The notes below the pieces were generated by a model. That model saw nothing but the letters and a program-made list of their open reading frames with translations. It did no database searches and was not told where the DNA came from. Made by a program: the position numbers and the translations under genes. Of a stretch of 64,000 nucleotides of DNA, positions 9,285-17,767 are shown piece by piece; position 1 is the first letter of the stretch, and each line of letters begins with the position of its first letter. The DNA comes from Nesterenkonia lacusekhoensis (GTDB lineage Bacteria > Actinomycetota > Actinomycetes > Actinomycetales > Micrococcaceae), in the NCBI RefSeq assembly GCF_017876395.1, contig NZ_JAGINX010000001.1:434001-498000 (forward strand). Reading direction: 5' to 3'.

Positions 9285-10429
9285 GCACGATCATCTCCCG
9301 CGCCTCCTGGGGCGCACGGTTCCAGGACGGATACGGCAACCGACCCGTGGGCCGACTGTCCGTCTACGGGCACCACAGTGTGACCGGACACTCCGGCCCG
9401 AAGGCGACCTTCGCCCAGGACTGTGCCGCGGTGCGCACCGTGGAGCAGGTCGGCCAGAGCATCTACCGGGTCGGCATGTCCTACACCTTCCTGATCCCGC
9501 CCTCGGGTCGGATCTTCCAGGGCGTGAGTATCGGTCGGGTCTCTGCTCACACGATCAATCGGAATACCGGCGGAGTGGGCATCTGCTTCATCGGCAACTA
9601 CGAGCGGGAGCAGCTGACTGCGGCGCAGGTCGCGGCGGCGGCATGGCTTCTGGACTACGGCCGGAAGCAGGGCTGGTGGACCACCGACCGATTCACCGCG
9701 CTGCACCGCGATGTCTTCGCCACGGCCTGCTCCGGCAAGAACTCCGTCAGCCCGCTCCGCGCTGTCCGGGCCGACAGCGGCGCAACCCCGGCCACCACCA
9801 AGCCGAAGAACAACCTGACCGGTTTCCTCCGCGCCACCCGCGACACCGAGCTGCGCAGCGGCCCACTGTCCACGCACAAGAAAGTCCGGGACGTGAAGCA
9901 GGGTGAGCTGCTGATCGGGTCCGGCCAGGACTCCCGGTGGTGGACCGGCGTCGGTGACCTGTGGGTGCCGAAATCCGCGGTCGAGAAGCGCAAGTACGGC
10001 GGGTCCACTGACGTCCTGCATCACGGACAGTGGCCCGACCGAGACCTCCCGCTGACCTCTGACAGGTCCCGCGAGTTCTTCCTCGCCTGGGAGGACCTTC
10101 TGCGCCGCACCGGCGACTGGAGCGACCGGGACGGCAGCGTACACGCGGCCATCAAACGCTGGCTACGCGGTGCCTGGAACCCCTCTGCGAAGTCCGGCAA
10201 GGGATACGGCGTCGGCTGGGGCAAGAAGCAGACCGGCAAGTACGGGCGCGGCCTCAAGCGCGCACTCCGGGACCGAGGATTCTTCTCCGGTGACGTGACC
10301 AACGGCGCATGGACCGACGAACTGACGAAGGCAGAGAAGGCTTTCCTCAACGACCAGCGAAGGCATCTGGCACCCCAGCCGCCCAGCGCACACTCCAAGA
10401 CACGTGGATACGACGGAAAGGTCTACTGA
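9281..10429 (+). CDS. phage endolysin, N-acetylmuramoyl-L-alanine amidase
   Basis: Cell-wall hydrolase that releases progeny by cutting the bond between muramic acid and L-alanine in peptidoglycan. Residues 1-165 have the Amidase_2/PGRP fold signature: SRASWGAR near the N-terminus, the zinc ligand motif GHHS at about 29-32, a VGICFIGNYE strand, and a second zinc motif with ALHRD and ATACSG near 143-153. The remaining 210 residues hold an SH3-like repeat region (about 185-245) and a C-terminal Arg/Lys-rich helical domain likely to bind the wall. No signal peptide is present, consistent with holin-dependent release. The holin gene follows at once. Confidence 0.9.
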   Translation: MSTIISRASWGARFQDGYGNRPVGRLSVYGHHSVTGHSGPKATFAQDCAAVRTVEQVGQSIYRVGMSYTFLIPPSGRIFQGVSIGRVSAHTINRNTGGVGICFIGNYEREQLTAAQVAAAAWLLDYGRKQGWWTTDRFTALHRDVFATACSGKNSVSPLRAVRADSGATPATTKPKNNLTGFLRATRDTELRSGPLSTHKKVRDVKQGELLIGSGQDSRWWTGVGDLWVPKSAVEKRKYGGSTDVLHHGQWPDRDLPLTSDRSREFFLAWEDLLRRTGDWSDRDGSVHAAIKRWLRGAWNPSAKSGKGYGVGWGKKQTGKYGRGLKRALRDRGFFSGDVTNGAWTDELTKAEKAFLNDQRRHLAPQPPSAHSKTRGYDGKVY

Positions 10430-10431
10430 TC

Positions 10432-10647
10432 ATGGGACACATCATCAAGAGCGATAAGACCCGTAAGTACATCTACGGTGTCATCTCTGCGGCTATCCCT
10501 GTGGCTGTTGTGCTGGGCTTCCTGACAGAGGAGCAGGCTGTCACAGTCGGGGGCGCTATCCTCGGTCTCGCATCAGCAGTCCTCGCACTCCCGAACACTC
10601 CGTCCGATAAGCTCAAGCAACAAGGCACAGAGCAAGACATGAGCTAA
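10432..10647 (+). CDS. phage holin
   Basis: A 71-residue protein with two membrane segments (about residues 15-31 and 37-54) joined by a short turn, a charged N-terminus and a hydrophilic C-terminus. Size, topology and position directly behind the endolysin fit a class II-type holin that opens the membrane to the amidase. The ATG at 10432 lies two bases after the endolysin stop. Longer in-frame starts would overlap most of the endolysin end and were not used. Confidence 0.8.
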   Translation: MGHIIKSDKTRKYIYGVISAAIPVAVVLGFLTEEQAVTVGGAILGLASAVLALPNTPSDKLKQQGTEQDMS

Positions 10648-10649
10648 CA

Positions 10650-10707
10650 CACAGAAGCGCCCCCTGAGACTAGGTGATCCTAGTTTCAGGGGGCGCTTTT
10701 TCTGTGT
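10650..10707. terminator. bidirectional terminator between holin and integrase
   Basis: Perfect arms at 10656-10673 and 10680-10697 (AGCGCCCCCTGA..TCAGGGGGCGCT plus an inner CTAGG/CCTAG part) are bordered by TTTTTC on the plus side and GAA/TTC on the other. The outer ACACAGA/TCTGTGT pair makes it work for both converging genes. Confidence 0.88.
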
Positions 10708-11892
10708 CTAGCTGGCTTCCAACTGCGATGGGGGAGTGGAGGCGGCAGGGATCTGAGCGGATAGAAGCGCCGACGCTGCCGACTGGCGCGCAGGTGTCAT
10801 GTGTGTGTACACGGCGTCAGTGAACGACAGCGAGGAGTGCCCCAGTCGTCGGGACACCTCGTGCATCGGGAAGCCGAGCGCGAGGAGGTTGGAGGCGTGG
10901 GAATGCCGGAGTGAATGCACAGTGGGCGACTTTGTGAATCCAGCGTCTTTGGCTCGCTGCATCGCTGGCTTCCACATGCACTTGTACAGGGCAACCGACG
11001 TGTGAGGCTTCGGCACCTTGAACACCTGTTCTCCGTGCGCTGCTGCCCGAATGAGCGGCCACACGTGGCCCATTGTGGCTTCGTCCACATCGATGCGGCG
11101 GCGTGATCGGGTTGTCTTTGGTTCCCCGATGATGGCCGTCTTCCCGTCCGCGTCGTGCTTCACCGCCTTGTTCACAGTGACGTATGTGACCCCATCCGCG
11201 ACGGTGAAGTCCTCCGGGGTGAGTGCCAGCATCTCACCGGCACGCATGCCTGTGAAGAACAGGAAGAGCGCGTGAGGCTGGTACTTCTGGGGAACGTGGG
11301 GAAGGAGCGCGTAGAACTCCTCCACGGTGAGGAACTTGTCACGCTCGCTGGTGATGCCCTTGCGTGGGAGTCGGGTGTCTGCCGCCGGGTTGGTCTTGAT
11401 GTGGCCGCGCTTGATGGCGAACTGGAGCACGCTATACAGGAAGCCGTGGCTATTCTTGATGGTCTTCGGGCTGTACCCGGAACGTGAGACCACCTCGCCA
11501 GTGCGCTGGCTGATCGTCTGCTTGCCTTCCCGTTGCATCCAGGACACCCAGCGCGCCACGTCGTCTTCTGTGATGGTGTCTACGGGTACATCCAGCGGGT
11601 GCAGGTGCAGACGGAGTGTCTGCCTGTAGGTGCGGAGCGTGAATGGTGCTACGTCGATGAGGCGGCTCATGTGGAGCTCTGCTACTTCGGAGAGTAGCGG
11701 CGCGGCTGAGGCTGACTTGAGGAGCGCTCGCTCTGCCGCGTCCTGGTCGCCATCGGTCTGCTCGATCAGGTGCTTCCAGTTTTCCGCGGCCTGCTGAGAC
11801 TTGAAGCTTGCTGACTTTCGCTGACCCTTGTGTACCCAAATGACCCTGTAAGAGGTTGCGCGCTTACCTGGGCGCGCTTCAATGCTTGCCAT
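10708..11892 (-). CDS. int: phage tyrosine integrase
   Basis: Site-specific recombinase, 394 residues, that inserts and excises the prophage. An N-terminal arm-binding region (about 1-60) is followed by a SAM-like core-binding domain (about 65-165) and the catalytic domain. The catalytic residues are visible: Arg217 in FFTGMRAGE, Lys259, His326 and Arg329 in HSLRH, His352 in LGHSS and the nucleophile Tyr362 in VYTHM. It is transcribed away from the tRNA-Thr and ends at the shared terminator with the holin gene. A -10 box TACAAT stands six bases before the ATG, with no Shine-Dalgarno, so the mRNA is probably leaderless. Confidence 0.95.
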   Translation of the reverse strand: MASIEARPGKRATSYRVIWVHKGQRKSASFKSQQAAENWKHLIEQTDGDQDAAERALLKSASAAPLLSEVAELHMSRLIDVAPFTLRTYRQTLRLHLHPLDVPVDTITEDDVARWVSWMQREGKQTISQRTGEVVSRSGYSPKTIKNSHGFLYSVLQFAIKRGHIKTNPAADTRLPRKGITSERDKFLTVEEFYALLPHVPQKYQPHALFLFFTGMRAGEMLALTPEDFTVADGVTYVTVNKAVKHDADGKTAIIGEPKTTRSRRRIDVDEATMGHVWPLIRAAAHGEQVFKVPKPHTSVALYKCMWKPAMQRAKDAGFTKSPTVHSLRHSHASNLLALGFPMHEVSRRLGHSSLSFTDAVYTHMTPARQSAASALLSAQIPAASTPPSQLEAS

Positions 11893-11898
11893 AGGGCC

Positions 11899-11904
11899 AT
11901 TGTA
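11899..11904 (-). promoter_or_regulatory. integrase -10 box, leaderless arrangement
   Basis: Reading the minus strand, TACAAT is followed by GGCCCT and then the ATG at 11892, so transcription should begin at or next to the start codon. The -35 region overlaps the GGGGAAC repeats, so bound integrase could block its own promoter. Confidence 0.6.
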
Positions 11905-11911
11905 CCGCCGC

Positions 11912-11942
11912 TTTGGGGAACAGAACCGATTTTTTGGGGAAC
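11912..11942. repeat. two direct repeats, candidate integrase arm sites
   Basis: TTTGGGGAAC occurs at 11912-11921 and 11933-11942, 21 bases apart (two helical turns), between the integrase gene and the tRNA attachment region. Arm-type binding sites of tyrosine integrases usually have this placement and phasing. The assignment is inference. Confidence 0.45.
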
Positions 11943-11989
11943 GGCTTCGAGCTGGTGGCTCTGCATCCCTGTCATTCCGGGCTTCGGAG

Positions 11990-12035
11990 TGGAGCCTCCA
12001 ACCGGATTTGAACCGGTGACCTTTCCATTACGAGT
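11990..12035. other. probable prophage attachment region in the tRNA 3' half
   Basis: The integrase gene abuts the 3' end of tRNA-Thr, the typical place for an att core. Because the tRNA is complete, the phage must restore its 3' end. The core cannot be delimited since the second att copy lies to the left of the window; the span given covers the T-arm and acceptor half most often used. Confidence 0.55.
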
Positions 12036-12065
12036 GGAATGCTCTACCAGCTGAGCTATGGAGGC
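11990..12065 (-). tRNA. tRNA-Thr(CGT)
   Basis: A complete 76-base cloverleaf including encoded CCA: acceptor GCCTCCA/TGGAGGC, D-arm GCTC..GAGC, anticodon arm TTCCA-CTCGTAA-TGGAA with anticodon CGT, and T-arm ACCGG-TTCAAAT-CCGGT. It reads ACG threonine codons. The prophage integrase lies directly beyond its 3' end. Confidence 0.95.
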
Positions 12066-12067
12066 CT

Positions 12068-12085
12068 GCGCGCTGCGAAGCGCGC
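12068..12085. terminator. GC hairpin between uspA-type gene and tRNA
   Basis: GCGCGCT-GCGA-AGCGCGC lies just 5' of the tRNA and 11 bases past the universal stress protein stop on the minus strand. It has no T-tract, so termination is possible but unproven. Confidence 0.35.
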
Positions 12086-12096
12086 GAGTCATCACT

Positions 12097-13062
12097 TTAC
12101 TCGGGCGGCTCAGACTGGTCAAAGCGTTGCGGAACCACCATCACCGGGCCGTCGGCCTTGAGCAGCAGGCCGCGGGACACCGAGCCCAGCAGCGTGCTGG
12201 CGATCCCTCCACGGCCGCGAGTCCCCACCACGGTGAGCTGGGACTTCGGCGTCTCAGCCACCAGGGCCTCGGCCGCAGAGCCTTCCACCACGTCCTGCTC
12301 GAGCCTCAGCTGCGGGAAGTGCTCCAGCAGTCTGCTGCTTTCGTCACGGAGGCGCTTCTGCAGCTGCTTGCGATGACGCTGGGTGAATTCGGGATCGCGC
12401 GGGGCCAGTTCCGGGTACCAGATCAACGCAGCATCCAGCGGCGGCATGGCCAGGATCACGCGCAGCACCGTGCCACGTCCCACGGCTGCCTCTGCTGCTG
12501 CCCAGGCCGCAGCGCGGCTGTGCGGTGAACCGTCGACGCCTACTGTGACCGGCCGGGGATCTTCGGACGGGGAGAACAGCGTCTGTCCGCTGTGGGCCTG
12601 CGGGTCATAGCTGGCGGGGACGACCACGCAGGGACATTCGGTGTGGGCCGGAACCGATGAGGCCACCGAACCCAGCATCATCCCGATGAAGCCGCCGCGA
12701 CCGCGGCTGCCGACCACGACGAAGGAAGCCTGGGTGGAGAGCCCGATGAGCACTCCGGCGGCATCGCCGTACTCGATCCGGAAGCTCACCTCTCCCGGAT
12801 AGTCGACCAGGTAGCGGCGGGCCTCGTCGATGATGTCCTCTGCTCCCTGGCGGGCCAGCGAGTCACCGGTGAGATCAGTGGTGGGGTCGCTGTAGCCCGA
12901 GATCGCCGCGGGAACGGTGTAGGCGGTGATGACAGTCAGTGGAAGTCCGCGGCGCTGAGCGGCGCGTGCGGCCCAGTGCAGGGCGCGGGTGGCCTGCTGG
13001 GAGCCGTCGAAACCGAGGATCACGCCGAGCGGGTGGACGGTGTTCTGAACTTCGTCGTTCAT
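12097..13062 (-). CDS. tandem-domain universal stress protein (UspA family)
   Basis: A 321-residue cytoplasmic protein made of two UspA domains (about 10-155 and 170-315). Each starts with a VxxGxDGS strand-loop and ends with the nucleotide-binding signature: VVGSRGRGG..GSVA in the first, VVGTRGRGG..GSVS in the second. This suggests ATP binding in both halves. Actinobacterial tandem Usp proteins respond to hypoxia, starvation or redox stress; the actual signal is not visible. GGAGG lies six bases before the ATG. It is probably monocistronic. Confidence 0.93.
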   Translation of the reverse strand: MNDEVQNTVHPLGVILGFDGSQQATRALHWAARAAQRRGLPLTVITAYTVPAAISGYSDPTTDLTGDSLARQGAEDIIDEARRYLVDYPGEVSFRIEYGDAAGVLIGLSTQASFVVVGSRGRGGFIGMMLGSVASSVPAHTECPCVVVPASYDPQAHSGQTLFSPSEDPRPVTVGVDGSPHSRAAAWAAAEAAVGRGTVLRVILAMPPLDAALIWYPELAPRDPEFTQRHRKQLQKRLRDESSRLLEHFPQLRLEQDVVEGSAAEALVAETPKSQLTVVGTRGRGGIASTLLGSVSRGLLLKADGPVMVVPQRFDQSEPPE

Positions 13063-13154
13063 CAGAGCCTCCTGGATCAGTTCCGACGGCCTCAGTGCCG
13101 CCGGGGCACCAGTCTACTCTCGACCATCAGGACGCTGCAGGCCCTGTCTGAGGC

Positions 13155-14705
13155 TCAGGAGGCCGGCGCGGGGCACTCCTGGCGGCCTTCGAAGAGCTCG
13201 CCCTCGAGCAGGTAGCCCTCGACGAGGTCGGTCACGCACTCGGCTCCGGGCCGGTAGGCCAGATGGCCCTCGCCTTCGGAGATCAGCAGAGAGGACTCGG
13301 GGACCAGTGCGTGCATGTTCTCCGCCCACTGCACCGGAGTGGCCGGGTCGCCGGTGGTGCCGATCATGAGCATCTCACCGGCCTGCTGTGCCTGCTCCGG
13401 CTCCCACGGCTCACCGACCGGCTCATGCGGCCATTCGTCGCAGGTCACGCCCGAATGCCCCAGATACGGGCCGAAGGTCGGAGCTGCCTCTGTGAGCTCC
13501 TCGACCTCCTGTTCGATGTCCTCCGCATCCGAGGAGACCGGGTAGTCCAGGCACATGATGGCACCGAAGGCCAGCTGGCTCATCCAGTCATAGCTGCCGT
13601 CCTGGGCCCGGCCCGCCGACTGGTCCGCCCAGTACTGGAAATGGGAGAAGTGGCCCTGGTCCAGGGCCGCGCTCAGTCCTTCGTTGAGGAACTCCCAGCC
13701 CTGCGGGTCATACATCGGCAGGATGAAGCCGCTGACGAACACGCTGATCGTCACGCTGCGCCCATCGGGTGCTTCCCACGGTTCCCGGTGGACCTGCTCG
13801 AAGAGGTCCTGGACCGTGCTGATCACCTCGTCGGGCTCTCCGTCCACTGGGCAGTCCTCCTGCTCCACGCACCATTCGGCGTAACCCTGGAGCGCGTCCT
13901 CGAAGCCGCGCGCCTGGGCCAGCTCCAGCTCATGGGAGTCGACGGAGGTGTCCATCATGCCGTCCAGGACGAACCGTCCCACCGTCCCCGGATAGTGCTC
14001 GGCATAGGTCATGCCCAGCTTGGTCCCGTAGGAGAAGCCCAGATAGTTCAGCTCGTCCTCGCCCAGAGCCGCACGGATGATGTCCATATCCCGGACCGCG
14101 GAGACGGTGTCCACATGTTCGAGCACCGGACCGGTGCCCTCTTCGCAGTCTTCGGCGAGCTCGGCGGCCTGTTCGCGAGCCTCCTCCTGGGCCTGCTCCT
14201 CATCCAGGTCGTCCTCCTGGACCTGCTCGCGGTAGGCGTCCATCCCCTCATCGTCCAGGCACTGCACCGGGGCCGAACGGTGGACCCCGCGCGGGTCGAA
14301 GCCCACCACGTCATACTCATCGGTCACCGCGTCGGTGAAGGTGCCGTTGAGCTGGTCGGCCACGATGTCATAGCCGGAGGATCCCGGACCGCCAGGATTG
14401 GTCAGCAGGTAGTCGGCGTCGTCGTGCTGTGCGGTCTCTGAGCTGATGATCTCGATCTCGATCTGCTCGCCCTCAGGGTCGGAGTAGTCCATGGGCACGG
14501 TGACCGAGGCGCAGGCCCGCGAGCCCTCACAGTCCTCCCAGGAGAGCTCCTGGCCGTAGTACTCAGCGAACTCCTCCCGCTCCGCCAGCGGCGTCTCCTC
14601 GTCCCCGGAGGACTGGTCGGGCTCGTTCTGAGCTCCGCAGGCGGTCAGCAGCAGGGCGAGCGCGGAGCCTGCGGCCAGCAGGGAACGGGACGAGGAGCGT
14701 GTCAC
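13155..14705 (-). CDS. secreted lipoprotein alpha/beta-hydrolase, TAP-like peptidase
   Basis: A 516-residue exported serine hydrolase related to Streptomyces tripeptidyl aminopeptidases. A signal peptide ends in the lipobox LTAC (Cys23), so the mature protein is lipid-anchored outside the membrane. The triad is visible: Ser225 in GFSYG, Asp453 in GTTGDPATP and His481 in GEGHLAY. The TAP-like C-terminal region contains a Cys pair and the oxyanion-type NPGGPG motif lies at about 103-108. The mature N-terminus and the insert around 155-190 are very acidic. The GTG start overlaps the holB stop by four bases (GTGA), implying coupling. Confidence 0.9.
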   Translation of the reverse strand: MTRSSSRSLLAAGSALALLLTACGAQNEPDQSSGDEETPLAEREEFAEYYGQELSWEDCEGSRACASVTVPMDYSDPEGEQIEIEIISSETAQHDDADYLLTNPGGPGSSGYDIVADQLNGTFTDAVTDEYDVVGFDPRGVHRSAPVQCLDDEGMDAYREQVQEDDLDEEQAQEEAREQAAELAEDCEEGTGPVLEHVDTVSAVRDMDIIRAALGEDELNYLGFSYGTKLGMTYAEHYPGTVGRFVLDGMMDTSVDSHELELAQARGFEDALQGYAEWCVEQEDCPVDGEPDEVISTVQDLFEQVHREPWEAPDGRSVTISVFVSGFILPMYDPQGWEFLNEGLSAALDQGHFSHFQYWADQSAGRAQDGSYDWMSQLAFGAIMCLDYPVSSDAEDIEQEVEELTEAAPTFGPYLGHSGVTCDEWPHEPVGEPWEPEQAQQAGEMLMIGTTGDPATPVQWAENMHALVPESSLLISEGEGHLAYRPGAECVTDLVEGYLLEGELFEGRQECPAPAS

Positions 14706-15901
14706 GCGGAGCGGCTTCCTTTCACAGAGGCAGACTTCGGGGCAGAGGTGAAGGCCATCATCAGAGCCTCCATCGCCAGCAGCGGCGGGACGTTCTGGGC
14801 GATCCGTGTCCGCGCGGTGCTGATGGAGTCCAGGCAGGCCAGCGCGTGCTCGGGGCTGGTGCCCTCGGCGTAGTCGGTGATCTCACGGCGCAGATGCTCA
14901 TTGATCAGCTCGACGCCGGTCGCCAGCTTCAGGCTCAGCACGTCCCGGTAGACCGCGGTCAGATCGATCAGCGCCCGATCCAGGGAGTCGGCCACAGCAC
15001 GCTTGGTCCTGCGGGTGTGGTCCTCCTCCAAGCGTTTGAACTGGCTGCGCAGCTTCGGCGGGATCTTCTCCTCCGGGTCCAGACCCAGGGATCGGCGCAG
15101 CGCCGCCTGCTCCTGGGCCAAGCGCTGATCGGCATCGGATTCGGCGTCGGCCTGAGTCATCTCCACCAGCTTGCCTGCGGCCTGCACGGCGTCTGAGGAG
15201 CTGCGCACGCGCAGCGGCAGGGTGACGATGTCCTCACGGCGGGTCCGTGCCTCCGGGCCCCGAGCCAGCCGCCGAGCCACGCCGATATGGTTCTGCGAGA
15301 CCCGGGCGGCGAAATGGGCCTGCTGCTGGTTCAGCCCGTCGCGGGCGGCCAGGAGCTCGGCCACCGCGTCAGCCGGTGGGATGCGCAGGCTCACCAGACG
15401 ACAGCGCGAGCGGATGGTCACCAGCACATCAGCAGGGCTGGGAGCGCACAGGATCCAGATGGTATGCGGCGGCGGCTCCTCGATGGACTTCAGCAGCACA
15501 TTGGTGGCCCGCTCGGTCATCCGGTCGGCATCCTCGACGACGATCACGCGCCAGCGGGCGTTCTGCGGCCGGTCCTGAGCGGTGGTCACCAGCTCGCGGA
15601 CGTCCTCGATCCGGTAGGAGACGTTCTCCGTGGAGACCATCTTCACCGAGGGGTGCCCCTCAGCGGCCACCAGGCGGCAGGAGGAGCACTCTCCGCAGCC
15701 CGGGGAGTCCCGGCGTTCGCAGTTCAGCGCGGCGGCGAAGGCGCGGGCGGCATTGGAGCGTCCGGACCCCGGGGGTCCGGTGAAGAGCCAGGCGTGGGCC
15801 GGGGCGCCGCTGCCGGCGGCGCGCCGCAGCTGCTCCACCACAGCGTCCTGGCCGACCAACTCGTCGAAGACCGAGGTCGGCGTCGTCTCTGTCTCAGTCA
15901 T
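14702..15901 (-). CDS. holB: DNA polymerase III delta-prime subunit
   Basis: A 399-residue clamp-loader subunit. Residues 10-200 form an AAA+ module with FTGPPGSGRS in place of an active Walker A (Lys replaced by Arg, as usual for delta-prime), a four-Cys zinc module around 60-78, and VVEDADRMT as Walker B. RSRC matches the sensor/arginine-finger region. The longer upstream frame overlaps tmk, so I chose the ATG at 15901, which overlaps the tmk stop by eight bases. Gene order tmk-holB is conserved in many bacteria. The C-terminal third is an actinobacterial helical extension. Confidence 0.92.
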   Translation of the reverse strand: MTETETTPTSVFDELVGQDAVVEQLRRAAGSGAPAHAWLFTGPPGSGRSNAARAFAAALNCERRDSPGCGECSSCRLVAAEGHPSVKMVSTENVSYRIEDVRELVTTAQDRPQNARWRVIVVEDADRMTERATNVLLKSIEEPPPHTIWILCAPSPADVLVTIRSRCRLVSLRIPPADAVAELLAARDGLNQQQAHFAARVSQNHIGVARRLARGPEARTRREDIVTLPLRVRSSSDAVQAAGKLVEMTQADAESDADQRLAQEQAALRRSLGLDPEEKIPPKLRSQFKRLEEDHTRRTKRAVADSLDRALIDLTAVYRDVLSLKLATGVELINEHLRREITDYAEGTSPEHALACLDSISTARTRIAQNVPPLLAMEALMMAFTSAPKSASVKGSRSA

Positions 15902-16535
15902 GCAACAGCTCCTCTGTGCGGGCACGGATCTGGGCCTGCACGGTCTGGGAGTCCTGAGCGGCGTCGACCACCAGGTAGCGGTGGGGCTCGGCAGCGGCAC
16001 GGTCCAGGAAGGCCGAACGCAGCCGGGCATGGAACTCCTCCCCGGCGGATTCCATCCGGTCGGCCCGGCCGTCGCCGCGGGAGGCCATGCGCTCACGGGC
16101 CACCGCCGGATCCAGGTCCAGCACGATGGTCAGGTCCGGCTGGAGACCTCCGATGGCCCATTCGTTGACCTGAGCCACGGCCTCGGTGCCGAGTTCTCGG
16201 CCCAGACCCTGATACGCCACAGAGGAGTCCACGTAGCGGTCGGTGAGCACCCAGGCGCCGGCGGCCAGGGCCGGCTCGATGCGCTGGACCACATGGGCTG
16301 CGCGGGAGGCGGCGAAGAGCAGCGCCTCAGTCCGCGGGTCGATCTCACCCTGGCCGTGCTCCAGCAGCAGCGAGCGGATCTTCTCTCCGACAGGGGTGCC
16401 GCCAGGCTCACGGGTGCGGTCGCAGGAGAGTCCCCGCTCGGTCAGCCAGGCTTCGAGCAGGTCGATCTGAGTGGTCTTTCCTGCGCCGTCCCCGCCTTCG
16501 ACGGCGAGGAAGCGTCCCCGTGGTGTCTCGTTCAC
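15894..16535 (-). CDS. tmk: thymidylate kinase
   Basis: Phosphorylates dTMP to dTDP with ATP in dTTP synthesis. The P-loop EGGDGAGKTTQ is near the N-terminus, followed by the DR-E(P)GGT motif at TREPGGTP, FAASRAAHV and TDRYVDSSVAYQG. A lid region is rich in Arg/Gly. Start codons are uncertain: GTGs at 16535, 16553 and 16559 are all in frame with weak ribosome sites. The 16535 start gives 213 residues, the common length for the family. It overlaps holB and forms an operon with holB and the TAP-like lipoprotein gene. Confidence 0.92.
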   Translation of the reverse strand: MNETPRGRFLAVEGGDGAGKTTQIDLLEAWLTERGLSCDRTREPGGTPVGEKIRSLLLEHGQGEIDPRTEALLFAASRAAHVVQRIEPALAAGAWVLTDRYVDSSVAYQGLGRELGTEAVAQVNEWAIGGLQPDLTIVLDLDPAVARERMASRGDGRADRMESAGEEFHARLRSAFLDRAAAEPHRYLVVDAAQDSQTVQAQIRARTEELLHD

Positions 16536-16595
16536 GGAGACCAGCCTACCCACCTGCACCGACCTGGTCCGGGGGCCCGACCCGCCGGACAGACA

Positions 16596-16643
16596 GAAGC
16601 TGCAGGACCGTACCCGTCACAGACGGGCAGATCCTGCAGCTTC
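16596..16643 (-). terminator. double-stem terminator after gpmA
   Basis: GAAGCTGCAGGA pairs with TCCTGCAGCTTC and encloses a second stem CCCGTC-ACA-GACGGG. It lies 26 bases beyond the gpmA stop on the minus strand and just upstream of tmk. A short T-rich TCTGTCTGT follows on that strand. Confidence 0.65.
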
Positions 16644-16668
16644 GGCACAGTGGGCGGTGTGCCCGGTC

Positions 16669-17415
16669 TTACTTCTTGCCCTGGTTGGCCACAGCCTCGA
16701 TGGCGTCTGCAGCGGCCTCCGGGTCCAGATAGGTCCCGCCGGTGGTGACCGGCGCGAAGTTCTCATCCAGCTCGTAGTGCAGCGGGATTCCGGTGGGGAT
16801 GTTCACCCCGGCGATGTCCTCGTCGCTGATGCCGTCCAGGTACTTCACCAGTGCACGCAGCGAGTTGCCGTGGGCGGCCAGCAGGACGGTCTTGCCGGAC
16901 TTCAGGTCCGGGATGACCTCGGCCTCCCAGTAGGGCAGGAAGCGCTCGACGACATCCTTGAGGCACTCGGTCTTCGGTGCCGAGTCGCCGAGGTCTGCAT
17001 AGCGGGGGTCACCTGCCTGGGAGAACTCGTCATCGGCGTCGATCTCCGGGGGCGGGGTGTCGTAGGAGCGGCGCCAGATCATGAACTGGTCGTCTCCGTA
17101 GGTCTCGCGGATCTGGGTCTTGTCCTTGCCCTGCAGCGCGCCGTAGTGGCGCTCGTTGAGCCGCCAGTTGCGCTTGACCGGGATCCAGAGGCGGTCGGCG
17201 GTCTCCAGGGCCAGGTGCGAGGTGGTGATCGCACGCTGCAACAGAGAGGTGTGGACGACGTCGGGAAGCAGCCCGTTCTCCTTGAGCAGCTCGCCTCCGC
17301 GGGCGGCCTCGGCCCGGCCCTTCTCGGTCAGCTGGACATCGACCCAGCCGGTGAACAGGTTCTTCTCGTTCCAGTCGCTCTGTCCGTGGCGGAGCAGGAT
17401 CAGGTTGTATGCCAT
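16669..17415 (-). CDS. gpmA: 2,3-bisphosphoglycerate-dependent phosphoglycerate mutase
   Basis: Glycolytic enzyme interconverting 3- and 2-phosphoglycerate. At 248 residues it has the family length. The phosphohistidine motif [10 protein letters not shown] (Arg9, His10, Gly11) is at the N-terminus, with [27 protein letters not shown] and the second catalytic His in [10 protein letters not shown]. The Glu of NERHYG supports activity. An AAGGGA site lies about ten bases before the ATG. Confidence 0.97.
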   Translation of the reverse strand: MAYNLILLRHGQSDWNEKNLFTGWVDVQLTEKGRAEAARGGELLKENGLLPDVVHTSLLQRAITTSHLALETADRLWIPVKRNWRLNERHYGALQGKDKTQIRETYGDDQFMIWRRSYDTPPPEIDADDEFSQAGDPRYADLGDSAPKTECLKDVVERFLPYWEAEVIPDLKSGKTVLLAAHGNSLRALVKYLDGISDEDIAGVNIPTGIPLHYELDENFAPVTTGGTYLDPEAAADAIEAVANQGKK

Positions 17416-17455
17416 CAGTGGTGGGGTCCCTTCGAGACGTGTGCAGGGTGAGAGG

Positions 17456-17758
17456 TCAGCCGGAGACTTCAGGGTCGACGTCGGCGAGGTAGACCGAGGC
17501 CATGCATGCGCCGATCACCGGGAAGAGGAAGCCGAAGGGGCCTCCGATCATGCCGAAGAACGACAGTGCTACGGCACCTCCGGTCATCGCCATCCAGAAC
17601 CCTTTGGTCCGTTTGAATGCAGCTTCGAAGCGCTGCGCGTTCTTCGGCAGGCATTTGATCAGCGCCACCACCGAGAGTGCGAGGCAGCCGAGGCCGAAAG
17701 CCAGGAAGAGCCAGCCTTCGGCGATCGCGACGAAATGCCAGATGGGCGAGGAAGTCAT
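17456..17758 (-). CDS. DUF2516 family membrane protein
   Basis: A 100-residue protein with three hydrophobic segments (about 14-36, 55-72 and 76-92). Sequence, size and location near gpmA match the DUF2516 family of actinobacteria, whose function is unknown. It is on the same strand as gpmA and the PLP enzyme gene, with short gaps. Confidence 0.75.
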   Translation of the reverse strand: MTSSPIWHFVAIAEGWLFLAFGLGCLALSVVALIKCLPKNAQRFEAAFKRTKGFWMAMTGGAVALSFFGMIGGPFGFLFPVIGACMASVYLADVDPEVSG

Positions 17759-17767
17759 ATGTAGATG

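Larger units (their letters stand above)
1..11990. mobile_element. right-hand end of a siphovirus-type prophage (left end outside window)
   Basis: Tail, lysis and integrase genes run without a host gene from base 1 to the 3' end of a tRNA-Thr gene. Tail genes, endolysin and holin are on the plus strand. The integrase is on the minus strand at the tRNA boundary, the usual layout for a tRNA-integrated temperate phage. Head, replication and repressor genes are not visible and should lie to the left. The right boundary is placed at the tRNA CCA end and could lie some tens of bases inside the tRNA gene. No sign of decay is seen: every visible phage frame is intact. Confidence 0.9.

Noticed and set aside
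15902-16096. extended N-terminus for holB
   Set aside because: It overlaps the tmk coding sequence in another frame; the conserved delta-prime N-terminus begins at 15901.
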